Shown one piece after another: positions 53,065-61,274 of a stretch of DNA of 64,000 bases. The position numbers and the translations under genes are program-made. The stretch covers positions 22,918 to 86,917 of the forward strand of contig JAJZYX010000004.1 of the NCBI GenBank assembly GCA_021797855.1, given 5' to 3'. The stretch comes from Thermoplasmata archaeon. GTDB taxonomy: Archaea > Thermoplasmatota > Thermoplasmata > Thermoplasmatales > GCA-001856825. Each line of letters starts with the position of its first letter. Within the stretch, counting starts at the first letter, position 1. The notes below the pieces were generated by a model that was given only the letters and a program-made list of their open reading frames with translations, did not search any database and was not told where the DNA came from.

Positions 53065-53487
53065 ATGGACGAATTTACAAAAGTGAAGGACCTCAATCAG
53101 GGGTCCAAAAGGGTGACTGTTTTGGCAAAAGTTTTGAATGTTGGCGAACCGAAGGACATACAGACAAGGTACGGCGAGCAGAAAAAAGTTGTCGAGGCAG
53201 TTCTTGGAGACGAAACCGGAAAAGTGACAATGTCACTCTGGAATGAACAGGCGAACCAGGTTGAGAATGGTGACACCATAGTTGTTGAGAACGGGTACGT
53301 GAGCTTTGTCAGAGGCCACATGAGACTCAATGTCGGAAAATATGGAGCAATCAAAAAGTCCGATTCCGTCGTTGAGAGCGTCAACGAGTCTCTGGACATG
53401 AGCGAGAAAGAGTATCAGCCTGACGAGGTTGATAGAAGGCCTAGGAGAAGCTTTAACAACAACAGGAATTTCAGAAGCAGATTCTGA
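53065..53487 (+). CDS. Single-stranded DNA-binding protein, OB-fold with basic tail
   Basis: The 140-residue protein has one OB fold: VKDLNQGSKRVTVLAKVLNV, then VVEAVLGDETGKVTMSLWNE, and VSFVRGHMRLNVGKYG. A disordered tail follows with acidic and then RRPRRSFNNNRNFRSRF sequence. This is the short Sulfolobus/Thermoplasma-type SSB rather than the multi-OB RPA. The tail is Arg/Asn/Phe-rich rather than ending in the acidic tip of bacterial SSB. Confidence 0.88.
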   Translation: MDEFTKVKDLNQGSKRVTVLAKVLNVGEPKDIQTRYGEQKKVVEAVLGDETGKVTMSLWNEQANQVENGDTIVVENGYVSFVRGHMRLNVGKYGAIKKSDSVVESVNESLDMSEKEYQPDEVDRRPRRSFNNNRNFRSRF

Positions 53488-53496
53488 TTGGGAATA

Positions 53497-54171
53497 TCAT
53501 TTTTCTATTATCCCCAAGCAAAATCTTCTATTTTTATCTTTTATTACGATTTCCTCGACGTCAAGGTCATTACCAAAGACTATGTCATTTATCCTTTTCA
53601 GGCTGGGGAAATTACAAATTTTACATTCAATAGGTTCCTTGAGGATAACAGTTCCATTCCTGTATTGGAAAGACGTCAGGGAGTAGCTTTGACAGTTTGT
53701 TCCATACTTCAGAAGTAATCTGCTGTTTGTTAGAACCTCAACCATTTCATCCAACCCCCTTTCGAGTTTAGGCACGCCCTTGTAACTGTTCTTGAACGTC
53801 TTAATGTGACAGTCCTTGCAGAGGGTTATCAAATTTTTGGTTGAATCTGAGCCACCTACGATCCTAGGAACTATGTGGTGGACCTCTACTTCTACCCTTA
53901 ATCTTTCCACGCCATCGATATTTTCAGATATCATCGGTGCCCGACCACAAATCCTGCACTTGTAGCCATCCCTTTCAAGTGCAATGGTCTTAGCGACATT
54001 CCACGGGATCTGTACTTCTTCTGTACTGCCTTCCAGGGAATAGTCATGCACCTCTCCATACTGTGAATACTTCCTATTCAGCCTATCTATCCTTTCCATT
54101 ATGCTGTCGTTCATTGAAGCCACGAAGTTTTTGGAACTACGATATGGTAGGTGCATTAAAAGTTTAGCCAT
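53497..54171 (-). CDS. HNH endonuclease
   Basis: The 224-residue protein has an HNH core: WNVAKTIALERDGYKCRICG, VEVHHIVPRIVGGSDSTKNL and ITLCKDCHIKTFKNS, with two CxxC pairs. A further CKIC near the C-terminus may bind zinc. The N-terminal 60 residues are helical and unassigned. It is not inside an intron or intein. A solitary host-maintained nuclease or a defence remnant are both possible. Confidence 0.85.
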   Translation of the reverse strand: MAKLLMHLPYRSSKNFVASMNDSIMERIDRLNRKYSQYGEVHDYSLEGSTEEVQIPWNVAKTIALERDGYKCRICGRAPMISENIDGVERLRVEVEVHHIVPRIVGGSDSTKNLITLCKDCHIKTFKNSYKGVPKLERGLDEMVEVLTNSRLLLKYGTNCQSYSLTSFQYRNGTVILKEPIECKICNFPSLKRINDIVFGNDLDVEEIVIKDKNRRFCLGIIEK

Positions 54172-54189
54172 CCACTATTCCTTCGTAGA

Positions 54190-54207
54190 TTAGGTCACCT
54201 GGCCTAA
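54190..54207. promoter_or_regulatory. Inverted repeat in the HNH / DedA divergent promoter
   Basis: TTAGG (54190-54194) and CCTAA (54203-54207) flank 8 bases. The repeat adjoins a palindromic TTTATAAA (54209-54216) that could serve as TATA box in both directions. The half-sites equal those of the metal-regulator operator at 42156 but with different spacing. Confidence 0.3.
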
Positions 54208-54244
54208 GTTTATAAACCACGACAGATAACGGTTTTAGGAAACC

Positions 54245-54895
54245 GTGAGTTTCACAATATCTGGGTTGATCACGTATCTCATTCAGGAATCTCTATCTAT
54301 AATGAGTAGTTTTGGCCCTGCAGGAGTCTTTCTGCTGATGGTTTTTGAAGGAATCGGCCTGCCATTCCCATCAGAGGTAATAATGGTGTTCGCAGGCTTT
54401 CTTTCGTCAGGGAGTATCATTTCGTTTGTTATCTATGCTTTGGCTGGTTCAATAGGGGGGTACGTGGGTAACTTGCTCCTCTATTACATCTCAGCATTTG
54501 GCGGGAGACCTTTGATCCTGTTCATTGGAAAGTACGCGGGTCTAAAGGAAGAGCATCTTGCAAGAACTGAAAGGTGGTTTGACGAAAGGGGAGAATGGAC
54601 TGTCTTCTTCGGGAGATTTGTACCTGGGTTTCGCTCATATATGAGCATCCCTGCCGGAGTCTCCAAGATGAAGGTAGGTAAATTCTCTGTCTTCACTCTG
54701 TCGGGCTCCCTGATCTGGTCTACAGCGCTCGCAGCAGGCGGTTATGCAGTAGGAAAGTCCTGGAACACTTTGGTCCCGATAATTGAAAGGATAGGAATTG
54801 TTCTTCTGGTGGTATTCATTCTAGGATTTGTCGTCTACATCCTCTACAGACTGTATCTTAAGAGGAAAGTCAAAGAAAGTCCTAGACCTTCGTAA
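54245..54895 (+). CDS. DedA family membrane protein
   Basis: The 216-residue protein has about five membrane segments and the DedA/SNARE-associated motifs FEGIGLPFPSEVIMVFAGFL, GRPLILFIGKYAG and FFGRFVPGFRSYMSIPAG. Members of the family act in membrane lipid flipping or proton homeostasis. Translation begins at GTG 54245. An additional ATAAAAGGG element after its stop (54900) is unexplained. Confidence 0.87.
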   Translation: MSFTISGLITYLIQESLSIMSSFGPAGVFLLMVFEGIGLPFPSEVIMVFAGFLSSGSIISFVIYALAGSIGGYVGNLLLYYISAFGGRPLILFIGKYAGLKEEHLARTERWFDERGEWTVFFGRFVPGFRSYMSIPAGVSKMKVGKFSVFTLSGSLIWSTALAAGGYAVGKSWNTLVPIIERIGIVLLVVFILGFVVYILYRLYLKRKVKESPRPS

Positions 54896-54955
54896 AGATA
54901 TAAAAGGGCAATTAGCAACTCTACCCTTATGGGTGTCTTGTCTGGTCCCAGGCTA

Positions 54956-55600
54956 TTAGAGCACCCCAAATGAGATGAAAAAGTACCCCACTAGGACTGC
55001 AGCAACGACAAAAATTGTGGCCCAGTACTTTCTGTCCCACGCGAACACCTTACTTCCGTCTAGCGGAGGGATAGGAAGCATATTAAAGAGCCCCAGCCAG
55101 AGGTTAATGTATACGAGGAAGAACACAGCGGCGTAGAAAACGAATGGAAGGGACACAAATAGGAGAAGAGGCAGGAGGGCTACCCCCATGACAAGATTTG
55201 CTATCGGACCGGCCATAGCTATCTTTCCTTCTCTTATTGGATTCCTGTAGCTTGCGAAGTAAACCGCACCAGGGAGCGCAAAGAGGAATCCTATAAGCCC
55301 TGTTATAATGGTCAGAACAAGTCCCATAGGCCACATCCTGAATTCTGACCACGCTCCAAAGTGAATTGCAGTGAATTTGTGGCTCATTTCATGTATTAAA
55401 AATGCAGTAATGGTCATCAGGAAGCCTATTCCAAGGGCTGGGAGCAGTTGCAACCTGACAGGTATTCCATCAACCTTGAAAGTCCAGCGGTATATTATCA
55501 GGAAAAGGGCTACAGAAAGAGTAATCACTGAAATAGCTATGTCCTGCAATTCTTTCTTGGAGAAATTACTCTTCTTATATGTGATTGTATAGGTAGCCAT
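54956..55600 (-). CDS. Compact M50 metalloprotease-like membrane protein
   Basis: The 214-residue protein has HEMSHKFTAIHFGAWSEF (HExxH) and NMLPIPPLDGSKVFAWDRKY (third ligand Asp) across about six helices, with no PDZ domain. It is the minimal archaeal site-2 protease form. ATG 55600 is preferred (MATYTITYKKS), 30 bases after TTAAATA; an in-frame start at 55666 lies beyond the promoter. It is the second S2P-like protein in the window. Confidence 0.85.
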   Translation of the reverse strand: MATYTITYKKSNFSKKELQDIAISVITLSVALFLIIYRWTFKVDGIPVRLQLLPALGIGFLMTITAFLIHEMSHKFTAIHFGAWSEFRMWPMGLVLTIITGLIGFLFALPGAVYFASYRNPIREGKIAMAGPIANLVMGVALLPLLLFVSLPFVFYAAVFFLVYINLWLGLFNMLPIPPLDGSKVFAWDRKYWATIFVVAAVLVGYFFISFGVL

Positions 55601-55699
55601 TCTTTCATGTATAGAAATAGCGTATTTAACCTGATTTGTTGAGAAAAAATGATGTTCAACGTTCACAAAACTTTTATCAGATAATCGAGTAAACCAGAC

Positions 55700-56578
55700 G
55701 TGGAGAGAAAGGGAACAGTCAGCAAGGTCTTGGGTGTTGTGCTAGTAGGTCTGTTGCTGATAGCCCTTGTTTACTTTTTTATTCAAATATTCCACATAAT
55801 CCCATCAAATTACAAGCAGTATACATCGGTCATACAGGCATTCTTATTCGGTGTTATACTGTACATAGTCCTGAGGGTAATACTTAGAGGATTGCAGATC
55901 ACCCTTGAGAAAAGACTCCACAAGAAGTACGTGCGTCCGTTGATTTTCATAGTGTCGTTGCTGGGATATTTCATAATACTGCTAGTTATACTTGGCCAGC
56001 TGGGAGTTGACCTTAGTTCAGTCATCCTGGGAGGGGCGTTTGCTGGTGCCATAGTTGGGCTGGCGGCACAGCAGATTCTTTCTAATTTCTTCAGTGGTAT
56101 CCTCCTGATATGGTCAAGACCATTTGTCCCTGGGGATTATATAGAATTTAACGCCTGGCAGGTTTCCTACCTGTTACCTTCCTATTCTCCGAAGTACCTA
56201 TCAAGGGATGAATTCAGATGGAAGATTGCAGGGCACGTTGAAGACATATCTATGAATTACACTACAATTATCGAGGAGGACGGAACGATACTTAAGCTTC
56301 CGAACAGCATTGTGATTCAAGGAGCGGTTGCTGTAAACCCCGTCAGGAACAGGATTCAGATACGGGTTGAAATATCAAAGGCAGTTGAATTTCAAAAACT
56401 TAGGACTGAAATAGGTTCTGTGTCATCGAAGATTGAGGGTATTGAAAGCACAGATGTGAGTATTGACGAAATAGGGAAGGAAACATACCTGGTGAAGGTA
56501 ATTCTGAGGATTACCGTTCCAGACTCAGAAGCAATAAGAGCCAAATTCATGGAAAATCTACTGCCTCTAACAAAGTAG
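55700..56578 (+). CDS. MscS-type mechanosensitive channel
   Basis: The 292-residue protein has three membrane helices. The pore-lining segment is GGAFAGAIVGLAAQQILSNF, with the Gly/Ala packing typical of MscS, and SGILLIWSRPFVPGDYIEF opens the beta domain. An insertion (WQVSYLLPSYSPKYLSRDEF) splits the beta domain relative to E. coli MscS. The channel releases solutes under osmotic stress. GTG 55700 lies 25 bases after CTTTTATC. Confidence 0.9.
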   Translation: MERKGTVSKVLGVVLVGLLLIALVYFFIQIFHIIPSNYKQYTSVIQAFLFGVILYIVLRVILRGLQITLEKRLHKKYVRPLIFIVSLLGYFIILLVILGQLGVDLSSVILGGAFAGAIVGLAAQQILSNFFSGILLIWSRPFVPGDYIEFNAWQVSYLLPSYSPKYLSRDEFRWKIAGHVEDISMNYTTIIEEDGTILKLPNSIVIQGAVAVNPVRNRIQIRVEISKAVEFQKLRTEIGSVSSKIEGIESTDVSIDEIGKETYLVKVILRITVPDSEAIRAKFMENLLPLTK

Positions 56579-56633
56579 CTGATATATTCGCTACGTGTCG
56601 CATTCCAAAAAGATTTTTATGCAACATTGCCAA

Positions 56634-56650
56634 TCAACTCTAGGAGTTGA
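56634..56650. promoter_or_regulatory. Perfect 7-bp inverted repeat at the UPF0173 transcription start
   Basis: TCAACTC and GAGTTGA surround TAG. With a TATA-like TTTTTATG at 56614-56621, transcription should start near 56641, inside the repeat. This is a typical place for a repressor site; in RNA it would hide a GGAG ribosome binding site in a hairpin. Confidence 0.45.
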
Positions 56651-56656
56651 AATGAA

Positions 56657-57316
56657 ATGGTAAAACTGACTTGGTATGGCCACGCTGCATGGCAAATAGA
56701 TTTCATGGATGCTGTGGTAATCATTGACCCTTTCCTGAGGAACAATCCTAAATCTCCTGTTAAGCCGGAGGATCTTAAGAGAGTAGATTTTGTTGTGGTC
56801 ACTCACAATCATGATGATCACTTAGGGGATGCCTTTGAGATTGCAAAAAAGAAGGGAGCTAAACTTATCTCTATGTTTGAAAACGTGCTTCCGGGGACGA
56901 AAGAAGGCATACCAGAAGATAATCTCGTCGGGATGAACATAGGCAATGAGGTCAACCTAGGGAAGATAAAGGTTGCATTGGTGCAGGCAGTCCATAGCGG
57001 TAACTGTGCTGGAGCAGTCATAACAGGAGACGGCGTGACCATATATCATGCAGGGGATACGGGGATTTTCGGTGATATGAAACTGATAGGTCAAATGTAC
57101 AAACCGAAGGTATCCCTCCTACCAACTGGTGGATTTTACACAATGGGGCCAAAGGAAGCTGCCATGGCTGCAAGGATGATAGGATCGGAGATAATCATTC
57201 CAATGCATTATGGGACATTCCCTGGGATCGATTCGAATCCGCAGGAACTCCGTCTAGCGCTAGGGGAGGAGTTCAAGGTTCCGATACTCAAGCCAGGGGA
57301 ATCTTTCATAATTTAG
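56657..57316 (+). CDS. Metallo-beta-lactamase-fold hydrolase, UPF0173
   Basis: The 219-residue protein has WYGHAAWQID, VTHNHDDHLGDAFE (HxHxDH-like), HAGDTGIFGDMKL, LLPTGGFYTMGPKEA and IPMHYGTFPG. These are the motifs of UPF0173, the metal-dependent hydrolase family YtkL. The substrate is unknown. GGAG lies ahead of two nearby ATGs; the second, in frame, is used. Confidence 0.9.
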   Translation: MVKLTWYGHAAWQIDFMDAVVIIDPFLRNNPKSPVKPEDLKRVDFVVVTHNHDDHLGDAFEIAKKKGAKLISMFENVLPGTKEGIPEDNLVGMNIGNEVNLGKIKVALVQAVHSGNCAGAVITGDGVTIYHAGDTGIFGDMKLIGQMYKPKVSLLPTGGFYTMGPKEAAMAARMIGSEIIIPMHYGTFPGIDSNPQELRLALGEEFKVPILKPGESFII

Positions 57317-57358
57317 AAGAAAGGTAAAAGGCTAAATCACAAGATATCCTAATCTCTC

Positions 57359-58318
57359 GTGCCTCCGGATAGCTATTTGGGTATTGATGTTGGGGGAACA
57401 AAGATAACTGCTGTCTTGGCCTCTAAGAAAGGAAGAATAAAGAAAAGAATCGAGGAAAAGACAAGAAATCTGAAGGGAGTTTCAGACCTCATCGACCAGA
57501 TATACTCCATTGGAAGACGATTTGATGACTTCGACCAGGTGGGTGTCATTTTCCCTGCACCTATTTCTGAGGACGGGGTAGCCCTTTATGCACCAAATCT
57601 CAGGGGTTGGAAGGGTGTAAACCTGAGGAAGAGGCTAGGCGAAGCATTTGGGAGGAGAGTGTATGTGGACAACGATGCAACCGCTCAGGCCATTTCAGTG
57701 AAGATTTTTGGCATGGGGAAGAAGTACAGGAATTTCGTCTATCTGGTCATTGGAACAGGAATAGGGGGAGGAATTGTCATAAATGATAGGATTTATAGGG
57801 GCCATAATGGATATGCCGGAGAGCTTGGTCATTCAGTTGTTCTTGTCAACGGCCCACTTTGCGGTTGCGGAAGAAGGGGGTGCATTGAAGCTCTTGCCTC
57901 CGGAAGAGCCATAGTGAGGAGAGCCACTGAAAATTCTAGAGAGATGAGGAATTCTCCATTTCTTGCCTCAATTCCACTGGAAAGGCTAACTGCCGAAGAT
58001 ATTTTCAGCGGAAGAAAGCTGGAAGACCCGTTCTGTACCCTCCTCGTAGACGAATCGATATACTATCTTTCGGTGGCCATTGCCAATTTCATAAATCAAT
58101 TCGATCCTGAGGCTGTATTTGTTGGTGGGGGTTTGATGAAGAACGATTCTGCCATCATTTCAGAGCTTAAGGAGTCGGTGGATCATGAACTTGGGAATTA
58201 TTACAGGAATGTGCCTATATTCAAGGTCGAAGACCGTATCGTAGAGCTGGCCCCAGTTGCTCTCTCAATCTACGGATCAATGGCAGGAAAAATGGTTGAC
58301 AAGCACAGTGTGTTGTAG
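57359..58318 (+). CDS. ROK family sugar kinase, glucokinase-like
   Basis: The 319-residue kinase has GIDVGGTKITAVLA, YVDNDATAQAISVKIFG, VIGTGIGGGIVINDRIY, GHSVVLVNGPL and the zinc motif CGCGRRGCIEALAS. ROK kinases of archaea phosphorylate glucose, but N-acetylmannosamine or other hexoses are possible. GTG 57359 is leaderless, 25 bases after GCTAAATC. It stands just ahead of, and on the same strand as, the Entner-Doudoroff genes but seems to have its own promoter. Confidence 0.85.
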   Translation: MPPDSYLGIDVGGTKITAVLASKKGRIKKRIEEKTRNLKGVSDLIDQIYSIGRRFDDFDQVGVIFPAPISEDGVALYAPNLRGWKGVNLRKRLGEAFGRRVYVDNDATAQAISVKIFGMGKKYRNFVYLVIGTGIGGGIVINDRIYRGHNGYAGELGHSVVLVNGPLCGCGRRGCIEALASGRAIVRRATENSREMRNSPFLASIPLERLTAEDIFSGRKLEDPFCTLLVDESIYYLSVAIANFINQFDPEAVFVGGGLMKNDSAIISELKESVDHELGNYYRNVPIFKVEDRIVELAPVALSIYGSMAGKMVDKHSVL

Positions 58319-58383
58319 AATAATGCCTTGAGCAGGGCTCATCATAGGCAAACTTTTTACCCGAAGTATGGGTACAAAACGGT

Positions 58384-59562
58384 ATGACGAAAATAAGAGA
58401 TATCAATATTTTGGAGCTTGGAGAAGAAAATGAAAGTTCTAGTCCGTGGAGTTCTACCATAATTGTCCTGAAGATGGTAACGAGTGACGGAGAGGTTGGG
58501 TATGGTGAAGCACCAACCACTCTGATGACCAGGCCGGTTTATGAGCAGATGAGGGAAGTCGGAAGGCAATTCCAGGGGAGGGATGTGGAGGAAATCAAGA
58601 TGAATTATCTTGACTTCTACAGGAACTCATTCTATCTGCCAGTATCCATGGAATCAACAGCCGCATTAAGCGCTTTTGAAATTGCGTCATGGGACATAGT
58701 GGGAAAGGAGTATGGAGCGCCAATCTACAGCTTGCTCGGTGGTAAGATAAGGGAGAGGGTCAAAACCTATGCAAACGGATGGTACAGCGACTGCGTCCTG
58801 CCGGAGCACTTTGTTGCCAAGGCTAAGGAGATTGAGCGAATGGGATTCACTGCAGCAAAGTTTGACCCATTCGGGTCAAGTTTCGACCATATTGATCGAG
58901 ACGGCATAGAAAGGGCGCGTGAGATAATTAAGACCCTTAAGGAAGAAGCGGACCTAGACCTCTTGATAGAGTGCCATGGAAGATTCGATGCAAACTCAGC
59001 AATCCAGGTAATGAACAGAATTAGGGATATGGACCCTTTCTTCGTCGAGGAACCAGTTCATCCTGACCAGTTTTCCGGTCTCGTAAGACTAAGGGAGAGC
59101 ACTGATGTTAAGATAGCCTTGGGTGAGAGAGTTCTAAACAAGAATCTATTCCTTCCTTATCTAACCGCGAACCTTGTGGATGTCATCCAGCCAGACGTAA
59201 CCAATGTTGGTGGCATTTTGCAGGGGAGGGAGTCCGCTTCGCTCGCTGAATCCTTCGGTGTTGAGGTCGCTTATCACAATGCGTTCGGCCCCATTCAGAC
59301 TGCAGCCACGCTACAGCTTGATTTGAACATTCCGAACTTCCTTATCCAGGAGAGTTTTGAAAAATTCTGGCCCAAGTGGAAAAAGAACCTGGTGAAGTCG
59401 GGATACAAACTGGAGGATGGTTACTTCACCGCAAGCGGGAAACCTGGCCTTGGCATAGAAGTAAACGAAAACGTGTTGGATGAATTTGCAACAGACAAAA
59501 TGGAGCCACTCGACCGCAAAGAACCCCCTTGGGTTGTCAAGGGAACATTCAAAAAGGGGTGA
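58384..59562 (+). CDS. gnaD: D-gluconate dehydratase (enolase superfamily)
   Basis: The 392-residue enzyme closely follows the Sulfolobus gluconate dehydratase pattern: WSSTIIVLKMVTSDGEVGYG, STAALSAFEIASWDIVGKEY, RVKTYANGWYSDCV, AAKFDPFGSSFDHID, IECHGRFDANSA, VEEPVHPDQ, ALGERVL and HNAFGPIQTAATLQ. The acidic metal ligands and catalytic His/Lys context are present. It makes 2-keto-3-deoxygluconate in the non-phosphorylative Entner-Doudoroff path. The cyclase gene overlaps its stop. Confidence 0.9.
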   Translation: MTKIRDINILELGEENESSSPWSSTIIVLKMVTSDGEVGYGEAPTTLMTRPVYEQMREVGRQFQGRDVEEIKMNYLDFYRNSFYLPVSMESTAALSAFEIASWDIVGKEYGAPIYSLLGGKIRERVKTYANGWYSDCVLPEHFVAKAKEIERMGFTAAKFDPFGSSFDHIDRDGIERAREIIKTLKEEADLDLLIECHGRFDANSAIQVMNRIRDMDPFFVEEPVHPDQFSGLVRLRESTDVKIALGERVLNKNLFLPYLTANLVDVIQPDVTNVGGILQGRESASLAESFGVEVAYHNAFGPIQTAATLQLDLNIPNFLIQESFEKFWPKWKKNLVKSGYKLEDGYFTASGKPGLGIEVNENVLDEFATDKMEPLDRKEPPWVVKGTFKKG

Positions 59563-60182
59563 GATACATTAGGATCTACGATCTTTCAATTCCCTTGACG
59601 CAAGGGATGCCATATTTTAAGGGGGACCCAATCCCTGATATCCGACAGTTCAAAAATATTCAAAAGGACGGTTACAACATTATTGAGATGAAAATAGGAA
59701 CACATACAGGGACTCATATTGATGCGCCTTCGCACTTCATAGAAGGTGGAAAGACTGTAGATCAACTTGACCTGTCAGACCTGATGGGAAAAGCAACGGT
59801 AGTCCGGTATGATCCCAACACCGGGCTACGTTTACCGAAAGAAATCAGTAAGATAGTATTCCTCTACACCGGTTACAACAGTAGTTGGAACAATTTCAAA
59901 ACATTTGAAGATTTCAGTTACATAAATCCTGAGGATGCCACGGTGCTCAGAGATGGCGGTGCTAAGGTAGTAGGAATAGACTCCCCATCTGCAGAAATGC
60001 CTAATTCAAAGAATTTTGATACCCATCACATATTGCTGGGCAGCTCAATCCCTATTGTGGAAAATCTTAAATCGGAAGCGCTTTCAATGATAGTTAACCG
60101 TTCCATAAATATACATATCATTCCAATTCTTGTCAAGGGAGGGGACGGTGCTCCAGCTAGGGTATTTGCAATGGAGTCATGA
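59559..60182 (+). CDS. Cyclase-family metal-dependent hydrolase
   Basis: The 207-residue protein belongs to the cyclase/kynurenine-formamidase family: IYDLSIPLTQGMPYFKGDP, the metal motif GTHTGTHIDAPSHFIEGG, and GIDSPSAEMPNSKNFDTHHI with a second His pair. Such enzymes hydrolyse amides, formamides or lactone-like substrates. It is locked between gluconate dehydratase (GTGA overlap) and glucose dehydrogenase (4-base overlap). A gluconolactonase role is an attractive inference. Confidence 0.85.
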   Translation: MRYIRIYDLSIPLTQGMPYFKGDPIPDIRQFKNIQKDGYNIIEMKIGTHTGTHIDAPSHFIEGGKTVDQLDLSDLMGKATVVRYDPNTGLRLPKEISKIVFLYTGYNSSWNNFKTFEDFSYINPEDATVLRDGGAKVVGIDSPSAEMPNSKNFDTHHILLGSSIPIVENLKSEALSMIVNRSINIHIIPILVKGGDGAPARVFAMES

Positions 60183-61252
60183 TCATGAGGGCAATTATAA
60201 CCGAACCTCCTAGGGGAGGGGTAAGACTATCTGAAGTTCAGATGGAACTGAGTGGTGGAGTAGTCGTAAAAACATATCAGACAGGGATTTGCGGAACGGA
60301 CAAGGAAATAGTCGAAGGAAAATTGAAATTTGCAAGACCTGAAGAAGGCAACTCACTGATATTAGGGCACGAATCGGTTGGGGTCGTATCTGATCCAAGG
60401 GGATATACAGGATTTAGGGAGGGCGACATCGTTATTCCTATGGTGAGAAGACCTGGTGGATGTCGAATGTGCAAACTCGGGAGACAGGACTATTGCGAAG
60501 ATGGAGATTTTGTCGAGGCTGGCATAAGAGGGAAAAACGGGTTCATGAGGGAAGAATTTTCAGATGATCCACGCTTCCTGGTAAAGGTAAATGACAGGTC
60601 AATACTAGATATTGCAGTCCTCACGGAACCGCTGAAGAACGCAATAAAGATGAAAGAGATATTCCAGTTCCTCCGTCTGAGAAATCCCTGGTACTGCGAT
60701 GACTCCACCTTAACATGTAAAAATTTGTACGTCTTCGGAACGGGAACCGAAGGTATGCTGATTTCGGCAGTATTCAAGTCAATGGGGATTAACGTAATAG
60801 CAGTTAACCGACATCCCCTTAAGGAAAATGTGATGTCCTACTTTGAAAGCAACGGGATAGATTACCTTGATACATCTTCTGAGAGTCTAGATAAAAGGGT
60901 AAGGGACCAACCAATGAATGCAGCGATAGATGCTGTAGGCGCGATGGACGTTTTGAAGGAGATAACTGACAACATAAGCAACAACGGCATAGCTATAATG
61001 TTCGGGACAAATGGCCAACTTCCCTCTTCACTATACACCATCCTGGAAAATGTGGTGGACAGGAATGTTGCCATTGTGGGCAGCGTAGACGGCTCAAAGG
61101 AACACTATGCGGAGGCTATAAGGTTCATTGAAACTCAGGGGAAGAAGATGAGGCTGGAGAAGCTGATAACTGGCAAACATCTGCCGGAGGATTTGAAGGT
61201 TTTTACCGAAAAGGAGGAAGGGGAGATAAAAAAGGTAATAGTCTGGTCGTAA
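60179..61252 (+). CDS. gdh: Glucose 1-dehydrogenase (zinc MDR family)
   Basis: The 357-residue enzyme oxidises glucose to gluconolactone. Catalytic-zinc residues lie in TGICGTDKEIVEG, ILGHESVGVV and the LTEPLKNAIK region; the nucleotide site is VFGTGTEGMLISAVFKS. WYCDDSTLTCKNLYVFG matches archaeal glucose dehydrogenases. The structural-zinc lobe reads RRPGGCRMCKLGRQDYC, with only three of the usual four cysteines. The gene overlaps the cyclase gene by 4 bases. Confidence 0.9.
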   Translation: MIMRAIITEPPRGGVRLSEVQMELSGGVVVKTYQTGICGTDKEIVEGKLKFARPEEGNSLILGHESVGVVSDPRGYTGFREGDIVIPMVRRPGGCRMCKLGRQDYCEDGDFVEAGIRGKNGFMREEFSDDPRFLVKVNDRSILDIAVLTEPLKNAIKMKEIFQFLRLRNPWYCDDSTLTCKNLYVFGTGTEGMLISAVFKSMGINVIAVNRHPLKENVMSYFESNGIDYLDTSSESLDKRVRDQPMNAAIDAVGAMDVLKEITDNISNNGIAIMFGTNGQLPSSLYTILENVVDRNVAIVGSVDGSKEHYAEAIRFIETQGKKMRLEKLITGKHLPEDLKVFTEKEEGEIKKVIVWS

Positions 61253-61274
61253 TCCACCTCTCGGGAGCTAAATC

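Noticed and set aside
53022..53246. 74-codon frame overlapping the SSB start
   Set aside because: It is out of frame with the clear OB-fold protein, has no recognisable motif and reads through SSB codons.
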